Shown piece after piece: positions 51,607-59,660 of a DNA stretch of 64,000 bases (its first letter is position 1; each line of letters opens with the position of its first letter). Both the position numbers and the translations under genes were made by a program. Source of the DNA: Streptomyces venezuelae (GTDB lineage Bacteria > Actinomycetota > Actinomycetes > Streptomycetales > Streptomycetaceae); assembly GCF_008642355.1 (NCBI RefSeq), contig NZ_CP029193.1, forward strand, positions 6,720,001 through 6,784,000, read 5' to 3'. The notes beneath the pieces were generated by a model that saw only the letters and a program-made list of their open reading frames with translations, made no database searches and was not told where the DNA came from.

Positions 51607-52431
51607 TCACCAGACCTCTTCCACCCACTCCGGGTGGTCGATGAACGGGTTCCTGTTGTGCTGGAACTTGTCGAAGATGACCTGGTTGCGGTTCTTCTCG
51701 AACGCGTCCGGCGGGTCCTCGTCGCTCCACTGCTTCAGGACGGAGAGCCGGCCGATGGCGGGCGCGCTGCCGTTGTCCACCCGGTCGTTGGGCTCCAGGT
51801 CGGGGAAGCTGTCCTCGCCGTCGTAGCGGACCGCCATGTAGAGGATCATGCGGGCCACGTCGCCCTTGACCGCGTCGCGTGGCTCGAAGGAGTCGCCGTC
51901 GGTGAGGTTGCCGGGGGCTCCCTGGACCGCGCCGCCGCCGTTGTCGAAGTCCTTGTTGCCACGGATGCTGTTGACCGTGACGTCCTCGGGACGAAGGTGG
52001 TGGACGTCGGTGCCGGGGCCGGTCGCCGTGCCGAAGTCCCCGTGGGACTTCGCCCAGACGTGCTCGCGGTTCCAGTCGCCCTGGTCGCCGCCGCTGCTGC
52101 TCTTGCTCCGCGAGGTGCCGGAGTAGAGCAGGATCACGTTCGAGCTGTTGGCCGGGTCCTCGTCCGTGGTCTTGAGGGCGTTCCAGACCTGGTCGTACGA
52201 GAGCTTGGTCTGCTTGCTGATGATCGTGTGCAGCGCGGACTTCAGCTCGGGGCCTGTCTTGCCGAGCGCGTCCTTGTAGTACGTGTCGTCATAGGCGCCG
52301 ACAGCCGCGGGGGCCGGGGCGGGCGTGGGGGAGGGGGTGGCCGTGGCGGTGGCCGGCACGGTGATGCCGGCGAGGACCGCGGCCGCGGTCAGGGCCAGGG
52401 GTTTCCAGCGGCGTACGCGCGGGACGGGCAT
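51607..52431 (-). CDS. Secreted EndA/NucM-type endonuclease
   Basis: A 274-aa extracellular endonuclease I family protein. A signal peptide (PRVRRWKPLALTAAAVLAGITVPATATA) precedes a Pro/Ala linker. The catalytic region has the His-Me finger motif NREHVWAKSHGDF, then DVHHLRPEDVTVNSIRGNKDFD and KGDVARMILYMAVRYDGED. Such enzymes degrade extracellular DNA for nutrients. ATG 52431 is chosen. Upstream, GTTGA-CTAC-TCAAC (52504-52517) is a weak inverted repeat about 75 bp before the gene. Confidence 0.9.
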   Translation of the reverse strand: MPVPRVRRWKPLALTAAAVLAGITVPATATATPSPTPAPAPAAVGAYDDTYYKDALGKTGPELKSALHTIISKQTKLSYDQVWNALKTTDEDPANSSNVILLYSGTSRSKSSSGGDQGDWNREHVWAKSHGDFGTATGPGTDVHHLRPEDVTVNSIRGNKDFDNGGGAVQGAPGNLTDGDSFEPRDAVKGDVARMILYMAVRYDGEDSFPDLEPNDRVDNGSAPAIGRLSVLKQWSDEDPPDAFEKNRNQVIFDKFQHNRNPFIDHPEWVEEVW

Positions 52432-52642
52432 GTGGGGGTGTGTCCTTTCCCGTGGGCCTCGCGCGCCGCCCACCCGAACCCGACGGGCGTGCGGTCTACG
52501 CGAGTTGACTACTCAACCATCGGGAGAGTGGCACGGATGTGCGTACGACTGTGTGAACGTATCGAGGTGGTTGGGTGGCGATGTCATGTACACGAAGGAG
52601 GAGGGGAGCGATCGGGCCGCCTTTCGTGGCCGCTGCCTGCCG

Positions 52643-53065
52643 CTACAGCCCCAGCACCGCCGCGTCCACCGCCAGTGCCCTGAAGTACTCGCGCGGATCC
52701 GCCACCAGCCGCCGCTCCTTGAGGTCGAGCAGCCCTCCGACGGAGGAGACCGTCGCGGCGACCGTCCCGTCGGCCTTAGTGATCGTCTGCTCGACGCCGA
52801 ACGTCTTGCGCTCGCCCCACACGAACACGCAGCTCACCGACGTCTCGTCACCCGCGAGGAGTTCGCTCCGGTAGCGGACCGTCGTCTCCAGGACCACCGG
52901 GCCGACGCCCTTGTCCAGGAGGTCGGTCTGGGCGATGCCGGCCGCGCGCAGCAGCGACCAGCGGGCGTGCTCGGCGTACTGCAGGTAGACGGCCTGGTTG
53001 AGATGGCCCTGCGTGTCCGTCTCGTACCCACGGACGCCGACACTCACGGAGTAGGGCTCTGTCAC
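52643..53065 (-). CDS. 4HBT-family acyl-CoA thioesterase
   Basis: A 140-aa hot-dog-fold thioesterase. The catalytic and fold motif is YETDTQGHLNQAVYLQYAEHARWSLL, followed by VLETTVRYRSELLAGDETSVSCVFVWGERKTFGVEQTI. It cleaves acyl-CoA esters; 4-hydroxybenzoyl-CoA or medium-chain types cannot be told apart. GTG 53065 has AAGGGAA upstream; the frame is open to 53149. 52432-52642 separates it from the nuclease and contains only the weak repeat noted there. Confidence 0.9.
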   Translation of the reverse strand: MTEPYSVSVGVRGYETDTQGHLNQAVYLQYAEHARWSLLRAAGIAQTDLLDKGVGPVVLETTVRYRSELLAGDETSVSCVFVWGERKTFGVEQTITKADGTVAATVSSVGGLLDLKERRLVADPREYFRALAVDAAVLGL

Positions 53066-53145
53066 GGTGTTCCCTTCGCTGGACCGGTCTTCATCGGGCT
53101 CGCTCGCTGCGTTCAACTCGGCCGACCTGTACGGCATTCCGCCGC

Positions 53146-53796
53146 TCACACCCGCCGCGGCGACGCCAGTACACAGCGCCCGCCCCCGCGCGGCTCCGCG
53201 TGCTCACTGGTCTGCCAGCCCGCCCGTTCCAGGGCGGCGGCACACGCCCGTATGCCCTCCGGTGTCGGTTCGCGGACGGCGACGGCCTCCGGCTGCGGAG
53301 TGGGGGAGACCCGGTAACCCGGTCGGTCGGGGTCCGCGGGGCGGCAGCCCGCCGCCTCCAGGGCGAGGGCCGCCGCCTGCACCAGGTGCGCGCGTTCCCA
53401 CGCGCAAGGTCGGTCGCGCGCGGCGTCCGGGTTCGTCATGCGGCGCAGTTCGACCAGCCCCTCCCAGGCGCTGCGGACCTCACGCACGCGGGCCGGGCCC
53501 TCCGCGCCGGTCCGTTCCGTCTCCGTGCCGGTGCGCGCGGCGAAGACACCGGACTCGGCGGGCGGCGCGGGTGGTGGTTCCGGGGCGGGAGACGCGGGGG
53601 CGGCGGCCTCGTCGCGTACGCGATGGCCCGCCGGCGTCAGGAAGCACGCGTGCGGCGGCCGGGGATGGCGGAAGGCGAGACGCGCCCGCACCAGGGCCTG
53701 CAGCTGGGCCTCGGTGCCGGAGAGGCGGCCCGTCCGCGGGTCCGCGGCCTCGATGATCCGTCGCTGAGCAGCTGTCGGAGGCTTCACCGCGCGCAC
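53146..53796 (-). CDS. Hypothetical protein, actinomycete-type
   Basis: A 216-aa cytoplasmic protein, Ala/Arg/Pro-rich. N-terminus PTAAQRRIIEAADPRTGRLSGTEAQLQALVRARLAFRHPR looks winged-helix-like, as in many Streptomyces hypotheticals. A Pro/Glu-rich linker follows (about residues 66-80). The C-terminus has WERAHLVQAAALALEAAGCRPADPDRPGYRV and ACAAALERAGWQTSEHAEPRGGGRCVLAS. I do not recognise a family. GTG 53796 start. Confidence 0.6.
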   Translation of the reverse strand: MRAVKPPTAAQRRIIEAADPRTGRLSGTEAQLQALVRARLAFRHPRPPHACFLTPAGHRVRDEAAAPASPAPEPPPAPPAESGVFAARTGTETERTGAEGPARVREVRSAWEGLVELRRMTNPDAARDRPCAWERAHLVQAAALALEAAGCRPADPDRPGYRVSPTPQPEAVAVREPTPEGIRACAAALERAGWQTSEHAEPRGGGRCVLASPRRV

Positions 53797-53829
53797 CCCT
53801 TCCCCGGGCCGGTTCCGTCGACGGGTTCG

Positions 53830-54732
53830 TCAACTGGTACCGATGGTGCCCTGCGCCACTGACATCAGGAGTTCGAGGACGCGTCGGTCCTCGGCCGCGT
53901 CCGCCCGCTCCCCGGGAGTGCCGGGATACGTGTCCAGGAGGACGTCCGTCGCGCCCAGACCGGCCAGCGTCTCCAGGTCGCCGCGGATCTGGCCGACGCT
54001 GCCGTGACCCAGCGGACGCTCCGGAGTGTCCGGCTGCTCGCCGACGCGGATCTGCAGGCGCGGCGCCAGGCCCGGCACGGGCCGCCCCGCCGCCTCCGCC
54101 TCCGCGGCGATGCGGGGCAGCGCCTCGTCGAGCAGGGCCCGGCTCGGCATGAACGGGTGCCAGCCCTCGCCCAGGCGGGCCGCACGGCGCTGCGCCGCGG
54201 GGGAGTTGCCGCCTACCCAGACCGGCAGCGGGCTGCTCGCGGGGGCGGGTGCGGTGCGTACACCGTCGTACGAGACGTACGTGCCGTGGAAGGACGTCGG
54301 GTCCTCGCGCCAGGCGGCGCGGATCGCCGTCAGGTACTCGTCGGTGATCGCGCCGCGCTCGCGGAAGGGCACGCCGAGCACCTCGTACTCGGCCGCCGAC
54401 CAGCCGACCCCGGCACCCAGGATGAACCCGGCGTCGTTGAGCCGGTCGATGTTGGCGGCCATGCGCGCGGTCTGCAGGGGGTGCCGGTACGGGACGACCG
54501 TGATGGTCGTCCCGAGCCGCAGCCCCGGCACCCGGCCCGCGAGGTACGCGGCGAGCACGAACTGGTCGTAGAACGGCGCCGGATAGACCTCGTGGACGTC
54601 GGGCGTCACCGCTATGTGGTCGGAGATCATCGCGAACCCGAACCCGAGGTCACGGGCGTCGGTCGCCTGCCGGAGCAGCGAGTCGGGGGTCGTGCCGGAG
54701 CCGAAGTTGAGGAGGTTCACGCCGTATCGCAT
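53830..54732 (-). CDS. LLM-class F420-dependent oxidoreductase
   Basis: A 300-aa TIM-barrel luciferase-like monooxygenase/oxidoreductase. It has LGFGFAMISDHIAVTPDVHEVYPAPFYDQFVLAAYLAGRVPGLRLGTTITVVPYRHPLQTARMAANIDRLNDAGFILGAGVGWSAAEYEVLGVPF, WVGGNSPAAQRRAARLGEGWHPF and a C-terminal substrate loop. These features fit the F420 branch common in Streptomyces, rather than FMN luciferases. ATG 54732; an ATG-like start at 54753 is also in frame. Substrate unknown. Confidence 0.9.
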   Translation of the reverse strand: MRYGVNLLNFGSGTTPDSLLRQATDARDLGFGFAMISDHIAVTPDVHEVYPAPFYDQFVLAAYLAGRVPGLRLGTTITVVPYRHPLQTARMAANIDRLNDAGFILGAGVGWSAAEYEVLGVPFRERGAITDEYLTAIRAAWREDPTSFHGTYVSYDGVRTAPAPASSPLPVWVGGNSPAAQRRAARLGEGWHPFMPSRALLDEALPRIAAEAEAAGRPVPGLAPRLQIRVGEQPDTPERPLGHGSVGQIRGDLETLAGLGATDVLLDTYPGTPGERADAAEDRRVLELLMSVAQGTIGTS

Positions 54733-54795
54733 GACCGCAGTCTTGATGATCATCGTGACGTGTGTCGAATGCCGTCACAGCGACGGACGGCGGCG

Positions 54796-55401
54796 TCACT
54801 TCACCAGTTGCGGGCGCAGGTTCCAGCTCGCCACCACGTGCCGCCGGTGCTCCGTGCTCAGCCGGCTCACCGTGCCGGTGGCCAGCAGGAACATCGAGCC
54901 GCCCGACGCGGGCAGGCCCAGGCGGCGGGCGGTCAGGACGCGCAGGAAGTGACTGTGCGCGAAGAGGACCACGCTGCCCTCGTTGTCGGCGAGCGCCGCG
55001 TCCACCTTCGCCAGCATGCGGTCGGCGCGCTCGCCCACCTGCTCCGGGCTCTCCCCGGGGTGCTCGGGCGGGCCGAGCGCGACCCCGTCCGTGAACAGGT
55101 ACCAGTCGGGCCGGGTGCGGTGGATCTCGACGGTCGTGACGCCCTCGTACGCGCCGTACTCCCACTCGCTCAGGTCCGGGTCCACCCGCGCGTCACCGAA
55201 CCCGGCGAGTTCCGCGGTCTCCCGCGAGCGCTGCCGCGGGCTCGTGAACGCCGCCCCGATCCGGAACCTGCTGATGAGCGGGGCCAGCGAGCGGGCCTGC
55301 TCCCTGCCGTTGTCGGTGAGGGGGATGTCCGTCCAGCTGGTGTGCTGCCCCGACAGGGACCACTCCGTCTCGCCGTGCCGGACGAGGAGCAGATCACCCA
55401 T
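54796..55401 (-). CDS. Histidine phosphatase family protein (phosphoglycerate-mutase-like)
   Basis: A 201-aa cytoplasmic phosphatase with the RHG motif LLLVRHGETEWSLSGQHTSWTDIPLTDNG, the second acidic/His region LSEWEYGAYEGVTT and the C-terminal VVLFAHSHFLRVLTARRLGLP. Many proteins with this fold are broad phosphatases, so no substrate is given. ATG 55401 begins right before the RHG motif; the frame is open upstream but not homologous. Confidence 0.9.
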   Translation of the reverse strand: MGDLLLVRHGETEWSLSGQHTSWTDIPLTDNGREQARSLAPLISRFRIGAAFTSPRQRSRETAELAGFGDARVDPDLSEWEYGAYEGVTTVEIHRTRPDWYLFTDGVALGPPEHPGESPEQVGERADRMLAKVDAALADNEGSVVLFAHSHFLRVLTARRLGLPASGGSMFLLATGTVSRLSTEHRRHVVASWNLRPQLVK

Positions 55402-55532
55402 GATCGCGCCGTTCCTGTTCTCCCGGTGGTGGCGGGCCGTCCGGCACCGCCACCACCGAGCCTGCCACGCCCTCCGGCCCCCGCGCCCGGCGGGACCCGT
55501 CAAGCGGGGGCGGTCGGTCCCCGGGACCGGCG

Positions 55533-56315
55533 CTACATGCCTTGCGGCACCCGCGCGGGCCGTCCCGACCCGCGTGTCAGCGCGTAGCCGCCGACGCCCG
55601 CGAGCGCCGCGAGGACACCGCCCGCCGCCGTCCAGAGCCAGCGCGAGGACCACCAGCCGCCGGACCAGCCGTCCTCCGGCTCGACGGCCGCCGCCCGCCG
55701 CTCGTCCGAGCCCGCGCCCGGCACCAGCGGCTCGCCCAGCGATCCGTCGACGGCCTGCGCGCCGCCCGCGTCGGTCGCGGTGACCTTCGCCTCGGCCCGC
55801 ACCGGAAGCCCCAGGTCGTCCGCCTTGAGGTCGGTGACCGTGAGCCGCAGGTAGTACGTGCCGGGCAGCGGGTCGTTCGCCCACTGCTCCGACCAGGACC
55901 TGACGGTCCGCAGCGAGCAGGAGAGCGACACCGACGCGGCGTCCTGCGCGGCCGTCTTCGTGGGCGTGCCGAGGCGGCAGGCCTGACGGCGCCGCAGCCC
56001 GTCGTACACGTCGACCTGCCAGGTGGACGCGGCGTGCCGGGCCGCCGCTTCGGGCAGCTTCACCGTCGCGTGCACGGTGGCGCGCTGCCCGGCGTCCACG
56101 GGGAACGCCCAGTACAGGTAGTCACCCGTGGACGCCTCCGCCGTCGCCTCCTGGTCGATGCGGAGCGCGGTGGCGGTGCGGAAGGACGTGCCCGCCTCCG
56201 TCACCTTCTCGGGCGTCTCGTCGTCGGCGGCGGCCGAACCGGCCGCCCCGGTCAGCGCCAGCAGGGCGGCGCCGGTCGTCACGGCGAAGCGCCGCACCAC
56301 ACGTGTCGTACGCAT
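55533..56315 (-). CDS. Secreted/membrane-anchored hypothetical, partner of the VWA protein
   Basis: A 260-aa exported protein. Signal peptide MRTTRVVRRFAVTTGAALLALTGAAGSAAADDE is followed by a beta-rich region (FRTATALRIDQEATAEASTGDYLYWAFPVDAGQRATVHATVKLPE...YYLRLTVTDL). A C-terminal TM anchor (about 230-250, WLWTAAGGVLAALAGVGGYAL) ends the protein. It starts within the VWA stop (TGATG, one-base overlap), so both are one unit. The layout, an exported domain plus C-terminal anchor, suggests they act together at the cell surface. Confidence 0.78.
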   Translation of the reverse strand: MRTTRVVRRFAVTTGAALLALTGAAGSAAADDETPEKVTEAGTSFRTATALRIDQEATAEASTGDYLYWAFPVDAGQRATVHATVKLPEAAARHAASTWQVDVYDGLRRRQACRLGTPTKTAAQDAASVSLSCSLRTVRSWSEQWANDPLPGTYYLRLTVTDLKADDLGLPVRAEAKVTATDAGGAQAVDGSLGEPLVPGAGSDERRAAAVEPEDGWSGGWWSSRWLWTAAGGVLAALAGVGGYALTRGSGRPARVPQGM

Positions 56316-57619
56316 CAGTTGGTCCTCCAGACCGCGAAGCGCCAGCGCGACAGCCAGCCCCAGAGCAGACCGGCGACGAAGCCGACCAGGACGAGCACGC
56401 CGAGCAGCCACCAGCCGTGGCCGAGCCCGAAGGACGCGACGTCCGACGCGTCGTCACCGGAGTCCACGAGATCCACCGCCAGCTCGAGGGGGAGGCCGGG
56501 AGACGACTTCACCGAAGCGGGAGCGGAGAAGGAGTTGCTGACGCGCAGACACACGGTCTCACTCGCACCGTACTTGGCGCCCTCGTCACCGTCGTCCGCC
56601 TCGGGGCGCGGATAGCGCAGCCCCGTCGAGATGACGTCGGTGCGTCCGTCGCCGGACTCCTGGCCGCGCACGATCTCGCGGCCGGTCTGAGTCTCGGCGC
56701 GCAGCAGCACGCCGTAGTCCTTGTTGACGGCCCGGTCGGCGGCGACGCTCACGGAGGCGCGCAGCTCCTTGCCCGCGGGAACGTCCACGCGGTACCAGCG
56801 GTGCTCGCCGAACTTCTCGCGGTCGGTGTAGAGACCGGACTTCAGCTCGGGCGCGTCGGTGCACTGCGCGGCGCCCTTCGCCTCCACGGGCGTGACGACC
56901 GGGTCGGCCGCGCGGTCCACCAACTGCTTGACGCGGCCCGCCAGCTCGTCGGTGTGCCGGACCGACGTGTACGTGCCGCCGGTGGCCTCCGCGATGCAGC
57001 TCAGCTGGTCGCGGGTCTTGGCGTCGGGGACGAGGCCGAGCGTGTCGATGGTGAGGTGGATGCCCTTGGCGGAGATGTCGCGGGCGACCACGCACGGGTC
57101 CAGCGGTTGGCAGGTGTCCTCGCCGTCGGATATCAGCACGATGCGGCGGCTGCGCTCGGCGTCGTCGTCCTTCGTCAGGTCGTCGGCGGCCTTGAGGAGC
57201 GTCGGGCCGATCGGCGTCCAGCCGGTCGGCGCGAGCGTCGCCACGGCGGTCTTCGCGTCGGTGCGGCCCGCCTTGTCGAGCTGCTCCACGGGGTAGAGCA
57301 GCTCGGTGTCCTTGCAGCCCGTCTTGCGGTCGTCGCCGCGGTAGTTGGCGCCCAGGGTGCGGATGCCGAGCGCGACCTCGTCGGGGGTCGCGTCCAGGAC
57401 CTCGTTGAAGGCCTGCTTCGCGGCGGCCATGCGGGACTTGCCGTCGATGTCGCGGGCGCGCATGGAGCCGCTGACGTCGAGGACGAGCTCGACCTTCGGG
57501 TTGGGCCGTGCCGGTTCGTCGTCGTCATCGGCGGCGGCGGGGCCTGCCGTGACGAGCCCGGCGGTCAGGGCGGCGAGCAGGGCGATGACCCAGGCCGCCG
57601 GCCGGTGTCTTGTGATCAT
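56315..57619 (-). CDS. Secreted VWA-domain protein with C-terminal membrane anchor
   Basis: A 434-aa protein. Signal peptide MITRHRPAAWVIALLAALTAGLVTAGPAAADDDDE is followed by a von Willebrand A domain with the MIDAS motif DVSGSMRARD, the Thr in TGWTPIGPTLL and the Asp in ISDGEDTCQPLDP. A beta-rich domain and a C-terminal TM helix (GWWLLGVLVLVGFVAGLLWGW) follow, then a short basic tail. VWA domains bind metal-dependent ligands or chaperone partners, here probably the downstream gene product. Function unknown. Confidence 0.88.
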   Translation of the reverse strand: MITRHRPAAWVIALLAALTAGLVTAGPAAADDDDEPARPNPKVELVLDVSGSMRARDIDGKSRMAAAKQAFNEVLDATPDEVALGIRTLGANYRGDDRKTGCKDTELLYPVEQLDKAGRTDAKTAVATLAPTGWTPIGPTLLKAADDLTKDDDAERSRRIVLISDGEDTCQPLDPCVVARDISAKGIHLTIDTLGLVPDAKTRDQLSCIAEATGGTYTSVRHTDELAGRVKQLVDRAADPVVTPVEAKGAAQCTDAPELKSGLYTDREKFGEHRWYRVDVPAGKELRASVSVAADRAVNKDYGVLLRAETQTGREIVRGQESGDGRTDVISTGLRYPRPEADDGDEGAKYGASETVCLRVSNSFSAPASVKSSPGLPLELAVDLVDSGDDASDVASFGLGHGWWLLGVLVLVGFVAGLLWGWLSRWRFAVWRTN

Positions 57620-57674
57620 CGCCGGATACTATTGATCAAGAGCGCGCATTCCCAAAACGACGTCAGGGATACGG

Positions 57675-57725
57675 CGTCAGTGAAGCCGCGACGTCAGTGA
57701 AGCAGCGACGTCAGGGAAGCGTCGT
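57675..57725. repeat. 17-bp tandem repeat CGTCAGTGAAGCNGCGA
   Basis: Three in-phase 17-bp units (57675-57691, 57692-57708, 57709-57725) with degenerate half-units on both sides (57661-57674 and 57726-57742). They lie between the VWA start and the FAD monooxygenase stop, so they are non-coding. The GCGTCAG core resembles slippage-prone DNA rather than an operator array, but regular spacing leaves protein binding possible. Confidence 0.7.
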
Positions 57726-57738
57726 CAGCGATTCGGCG

Positions 57739-58968
57739 TCAGCGCTTCAGCACGCGGCCCCCGAACGCGCCCGACCCGTCGGCCCGCGTCCACCACGTCT
57801 CCATCGCCGCCTGGTCCATCGCGCCCCAGTCCGGCGTCGCCTGGACGAGTGCCCCGCCGAGCCGCCGTCCCAGGTCCACCATCGCGCGCCCGGAGACGGT
57901 GCGGTCGGTGTCGTAGGTGTCCAGGGCGTCCGCCCAGGTGTCCGCCGTGGCGAGGGCGGACTCCAGGACCGTGGCGTCCTGCAGCGCCTTGACCGCGCCC
58001 GCGCCGGTGTGCGGCCGTGCCACCGCCGCCGCGTCGCCGACGAGCAGGACGCGGTCCGCCGTGCAGCGCGGCGCGGTGAAGTCGTACATGGGCTGGAGGA
58101 AGAGCTCGTCGGGCGTCGTCTCGCGCAGCAGCGCGCCCCAGTAGGGCGGCAGGAGTTCGTCGGCCACGAAGCCGAGGTGGGCGGTGAGCGCGTCGGTGAG
58201 GCCGCCGGGCGGCAGGCTCGTGGGGCCGGTCAGCCGCAGGTCGAGGCCGAGCCCGAGGTCGAGGCCGGGAGGCGGGGCGGTGTACAGGACCCAGTTGACG
58301 CGGTGGCCGCCCGCGCCGTCGGGGATGCGGTAGATGATCACGTGGCCGCCCGGGAAGACGGCGTACACGCAGTCGTCCTCGGCCCACAGCTCCGGAGCGT
58401 TCAGCCGGTCCACGGGGAAGGCGCCGCGCCAGGCGAGGTAGCCCGCGTAGGCGGGGCGTACGTCGCCGAAGCGGGCGGCGCGGACGGCGGAGCGGTAGCC
58501 GTCGGCGCCGATCACGAGGTCGTGGCGGGTGCTGCCGCCGTCCGTGATCACCTCGACGCCGTCCGGTCCGGGTCGCACATGCCGCACCGGGGCCCCGGTG
58601 CGGAAGTCCACGCCCTCCGGGACGCGGCGGCGCAACTCCCGCCACAGCGGACCCCAGTTGTACGTGCGGAAGGGGAACGGCATGACGGCGATCTCCCGGC
58701 CCACCGGGGCGCCGGACGCGTCGTCCCGCACGTACCAGCGCCGCCGCACGAGCTGCACCCACGGCATGCCCGCGTCCAGGTAGCCCGCCGACTCCAGCTC
58801 GGCGTAGCGCGAGTCGTGCACCGCGAGCCCCACACCGCGGTCGGCGAGATCCCCGGCGGCCCTCTCGTACACGGTGATCTCGTCCGCGCCGCCGCGGTGC
58901 GCGGCCAGGGCCGCGGCGCATCCGGCGACGCTGCCGCCCACGACGGCGACCCTGCCTCCACGCATCAT
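57739..58968 (-). CDS. FAD-dependent monooxygenase (PHBH-like)
   Basis: A 409-aa class A flavoprotein monooxygenase. The GxGxxG-type dinucleotide fold is VAVVGGSVAGCAAALAAHRGG, the DG motif HDLVIGADGYRSAVRAARFG, and the GD motif VLLVGDAAAVARPHTGAGAVKALQDA. It uses NAD(P)H and O2 to hydroxylate an aromatic or similar substrate. ATG 58968 starts it. It lies 32 bp after the C39-like gene and is the last gene of the aminotransferase operon, suggesting tailoring of a shared metabolite. Confidence 0.9.
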   Translation of the reverse strand: MMRGGRVAVVGGSVAGCAAALAAHRGGADEITVYERAAGDLADRGVGLAVHDSRYAELESAGYLDAGMPWVQLVRRRWYVRDDASGAPVGREIAVMPFPFRTYNWGPLWRELRRRVPEGVDFRTGAPVRHVRPGPDGVEVITDGGSTRHDLVIGADGYRSAVRAARFGDVRPAYAGYLAWRGAFPVDRLNAPELWAEDDCVYAVFPGGHVIIYRIPDGAGGHRVNWVLYTAPPPGLDLGLGLDLRLTGPTSLPPGGLTDALTAHLGFVADELLPPYWGALLRETTPDELFLQPMYDFTAPRCTADRVLLVGDAAAVARPHTGAGAVKALQDATVLESALATADTWADALDTYDTDRTVSGRAMVDLGRRLGGALVQATPDWGAMDQAAMETWWTRADGSGAFGGRVLKR

Positions 58969-59000
58969 GGCGCCATCCTGGCAGCCGCGGTGACCGTCTG

Positions 59001-59660
59001 TCAGCGCAGTGACACCCCGCGCCCGGCGAAGAACGGCTCGAACGTGTCGGGGGTGAGCACCGCCGTGCGGGTCGCCGCGTCGACGCCGGACGGATTGTGG
59101 AAGTGCAGGCGTCCTTCGGCCGTGCGCGCGGTGAGAAGCACCAGGTGGCCGCCCCTGCCCGGCGACGGCAGGTGCGGGCGGCGGATCTCGAAGTGCACCG
59201 AGGCGATGACCTGCCGCCCCTCGTCGAGGAGCGCGCCGATCTCGGCGACGGAGAGATGCCGGTGGACCTCGGCATCGACGCCGAACGCGTCGCGGGCGTA
59301 CTCGGCGAACGGGGCATAGACCATGCCCTTGATGACGCCGTCCACGTCGGTGTACGCGCCGTACTCGAGCGCGCCGTCCCGCAGGGCGAACAGGGGCGGC
59401 GCGGACGGGCCGAGAGTCATCCGGAAGCACGTCAGGCCGCACAGGTGCCCGCACCAGCGCGCGTAGTCGTCGAGGGTCGCGGCGCCCGAGGTGCGCCAGG
59501 CCGGGTCGGCGGCGCGGTCGAAGCCCTCGTACACGATGGGCGCGACGAGGTCGGGCGAGGCGAACTGCGTGAGGACGGAACGTCCGCAGTCGGTACAGGG
59601 CGGCACGGTGCTCCTGGCGGTCGGCGCCGTCACCGGCGTCTCGGATACCACTGGGGTCAC
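59001..59660 (-). CDS. C39-like papain-fold peptidase domain protein
   Basis: A 219-aa protein. The N-terminal CTDCG (C22-C25) is unusual. The core has YARWCGHLCGLTCFRM with C70, C74 and C78 (C74 is the best nucleophile candidate), H172 in RGGHLVLLTA, and N189 in HFHNPSG, the Cys-His-Asn/Asp order of peptidase C39-like folds. No signal peptide or ABC domain. GTG 59660 overlaps the aminotransferase stop by 4 bp. It could be a tailoring protease or a non-proteolytic amide-bond enzyme. Confidence 0.72.
   Translation of the reverse strand: MTPVVSETPVTAPTARSTVPPCTDCGRSVLTQFASPDLVAPIVYEGFDRAADPAWRTSGAATLDDYARWCGHLCGLTCFRMTLGPSAPPLFALRDGALEYGAYTDVDGVIKGMVYAPFAEYARDAFGVDAEVHRHLSVAEIGALLDEGRQVIASVHFEIRRPHLPSPGRGGHLVLLTARTAEGRLHFHNPSGVDAATRTAVLTPDTFEPFFAGRGVSLR

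Noticed and set aside
52504..52517. PHO box for the secreted endonuclease
   Set aside because: GTTGA-CTAC-TCAAC is a short inverted repeat, not the GTTCACC direct repeats of PhoP sites.
57675..57725. CRISPR array
   Set aside because: The 17-bp units are contiguous with no spacers and no cas genes are present.
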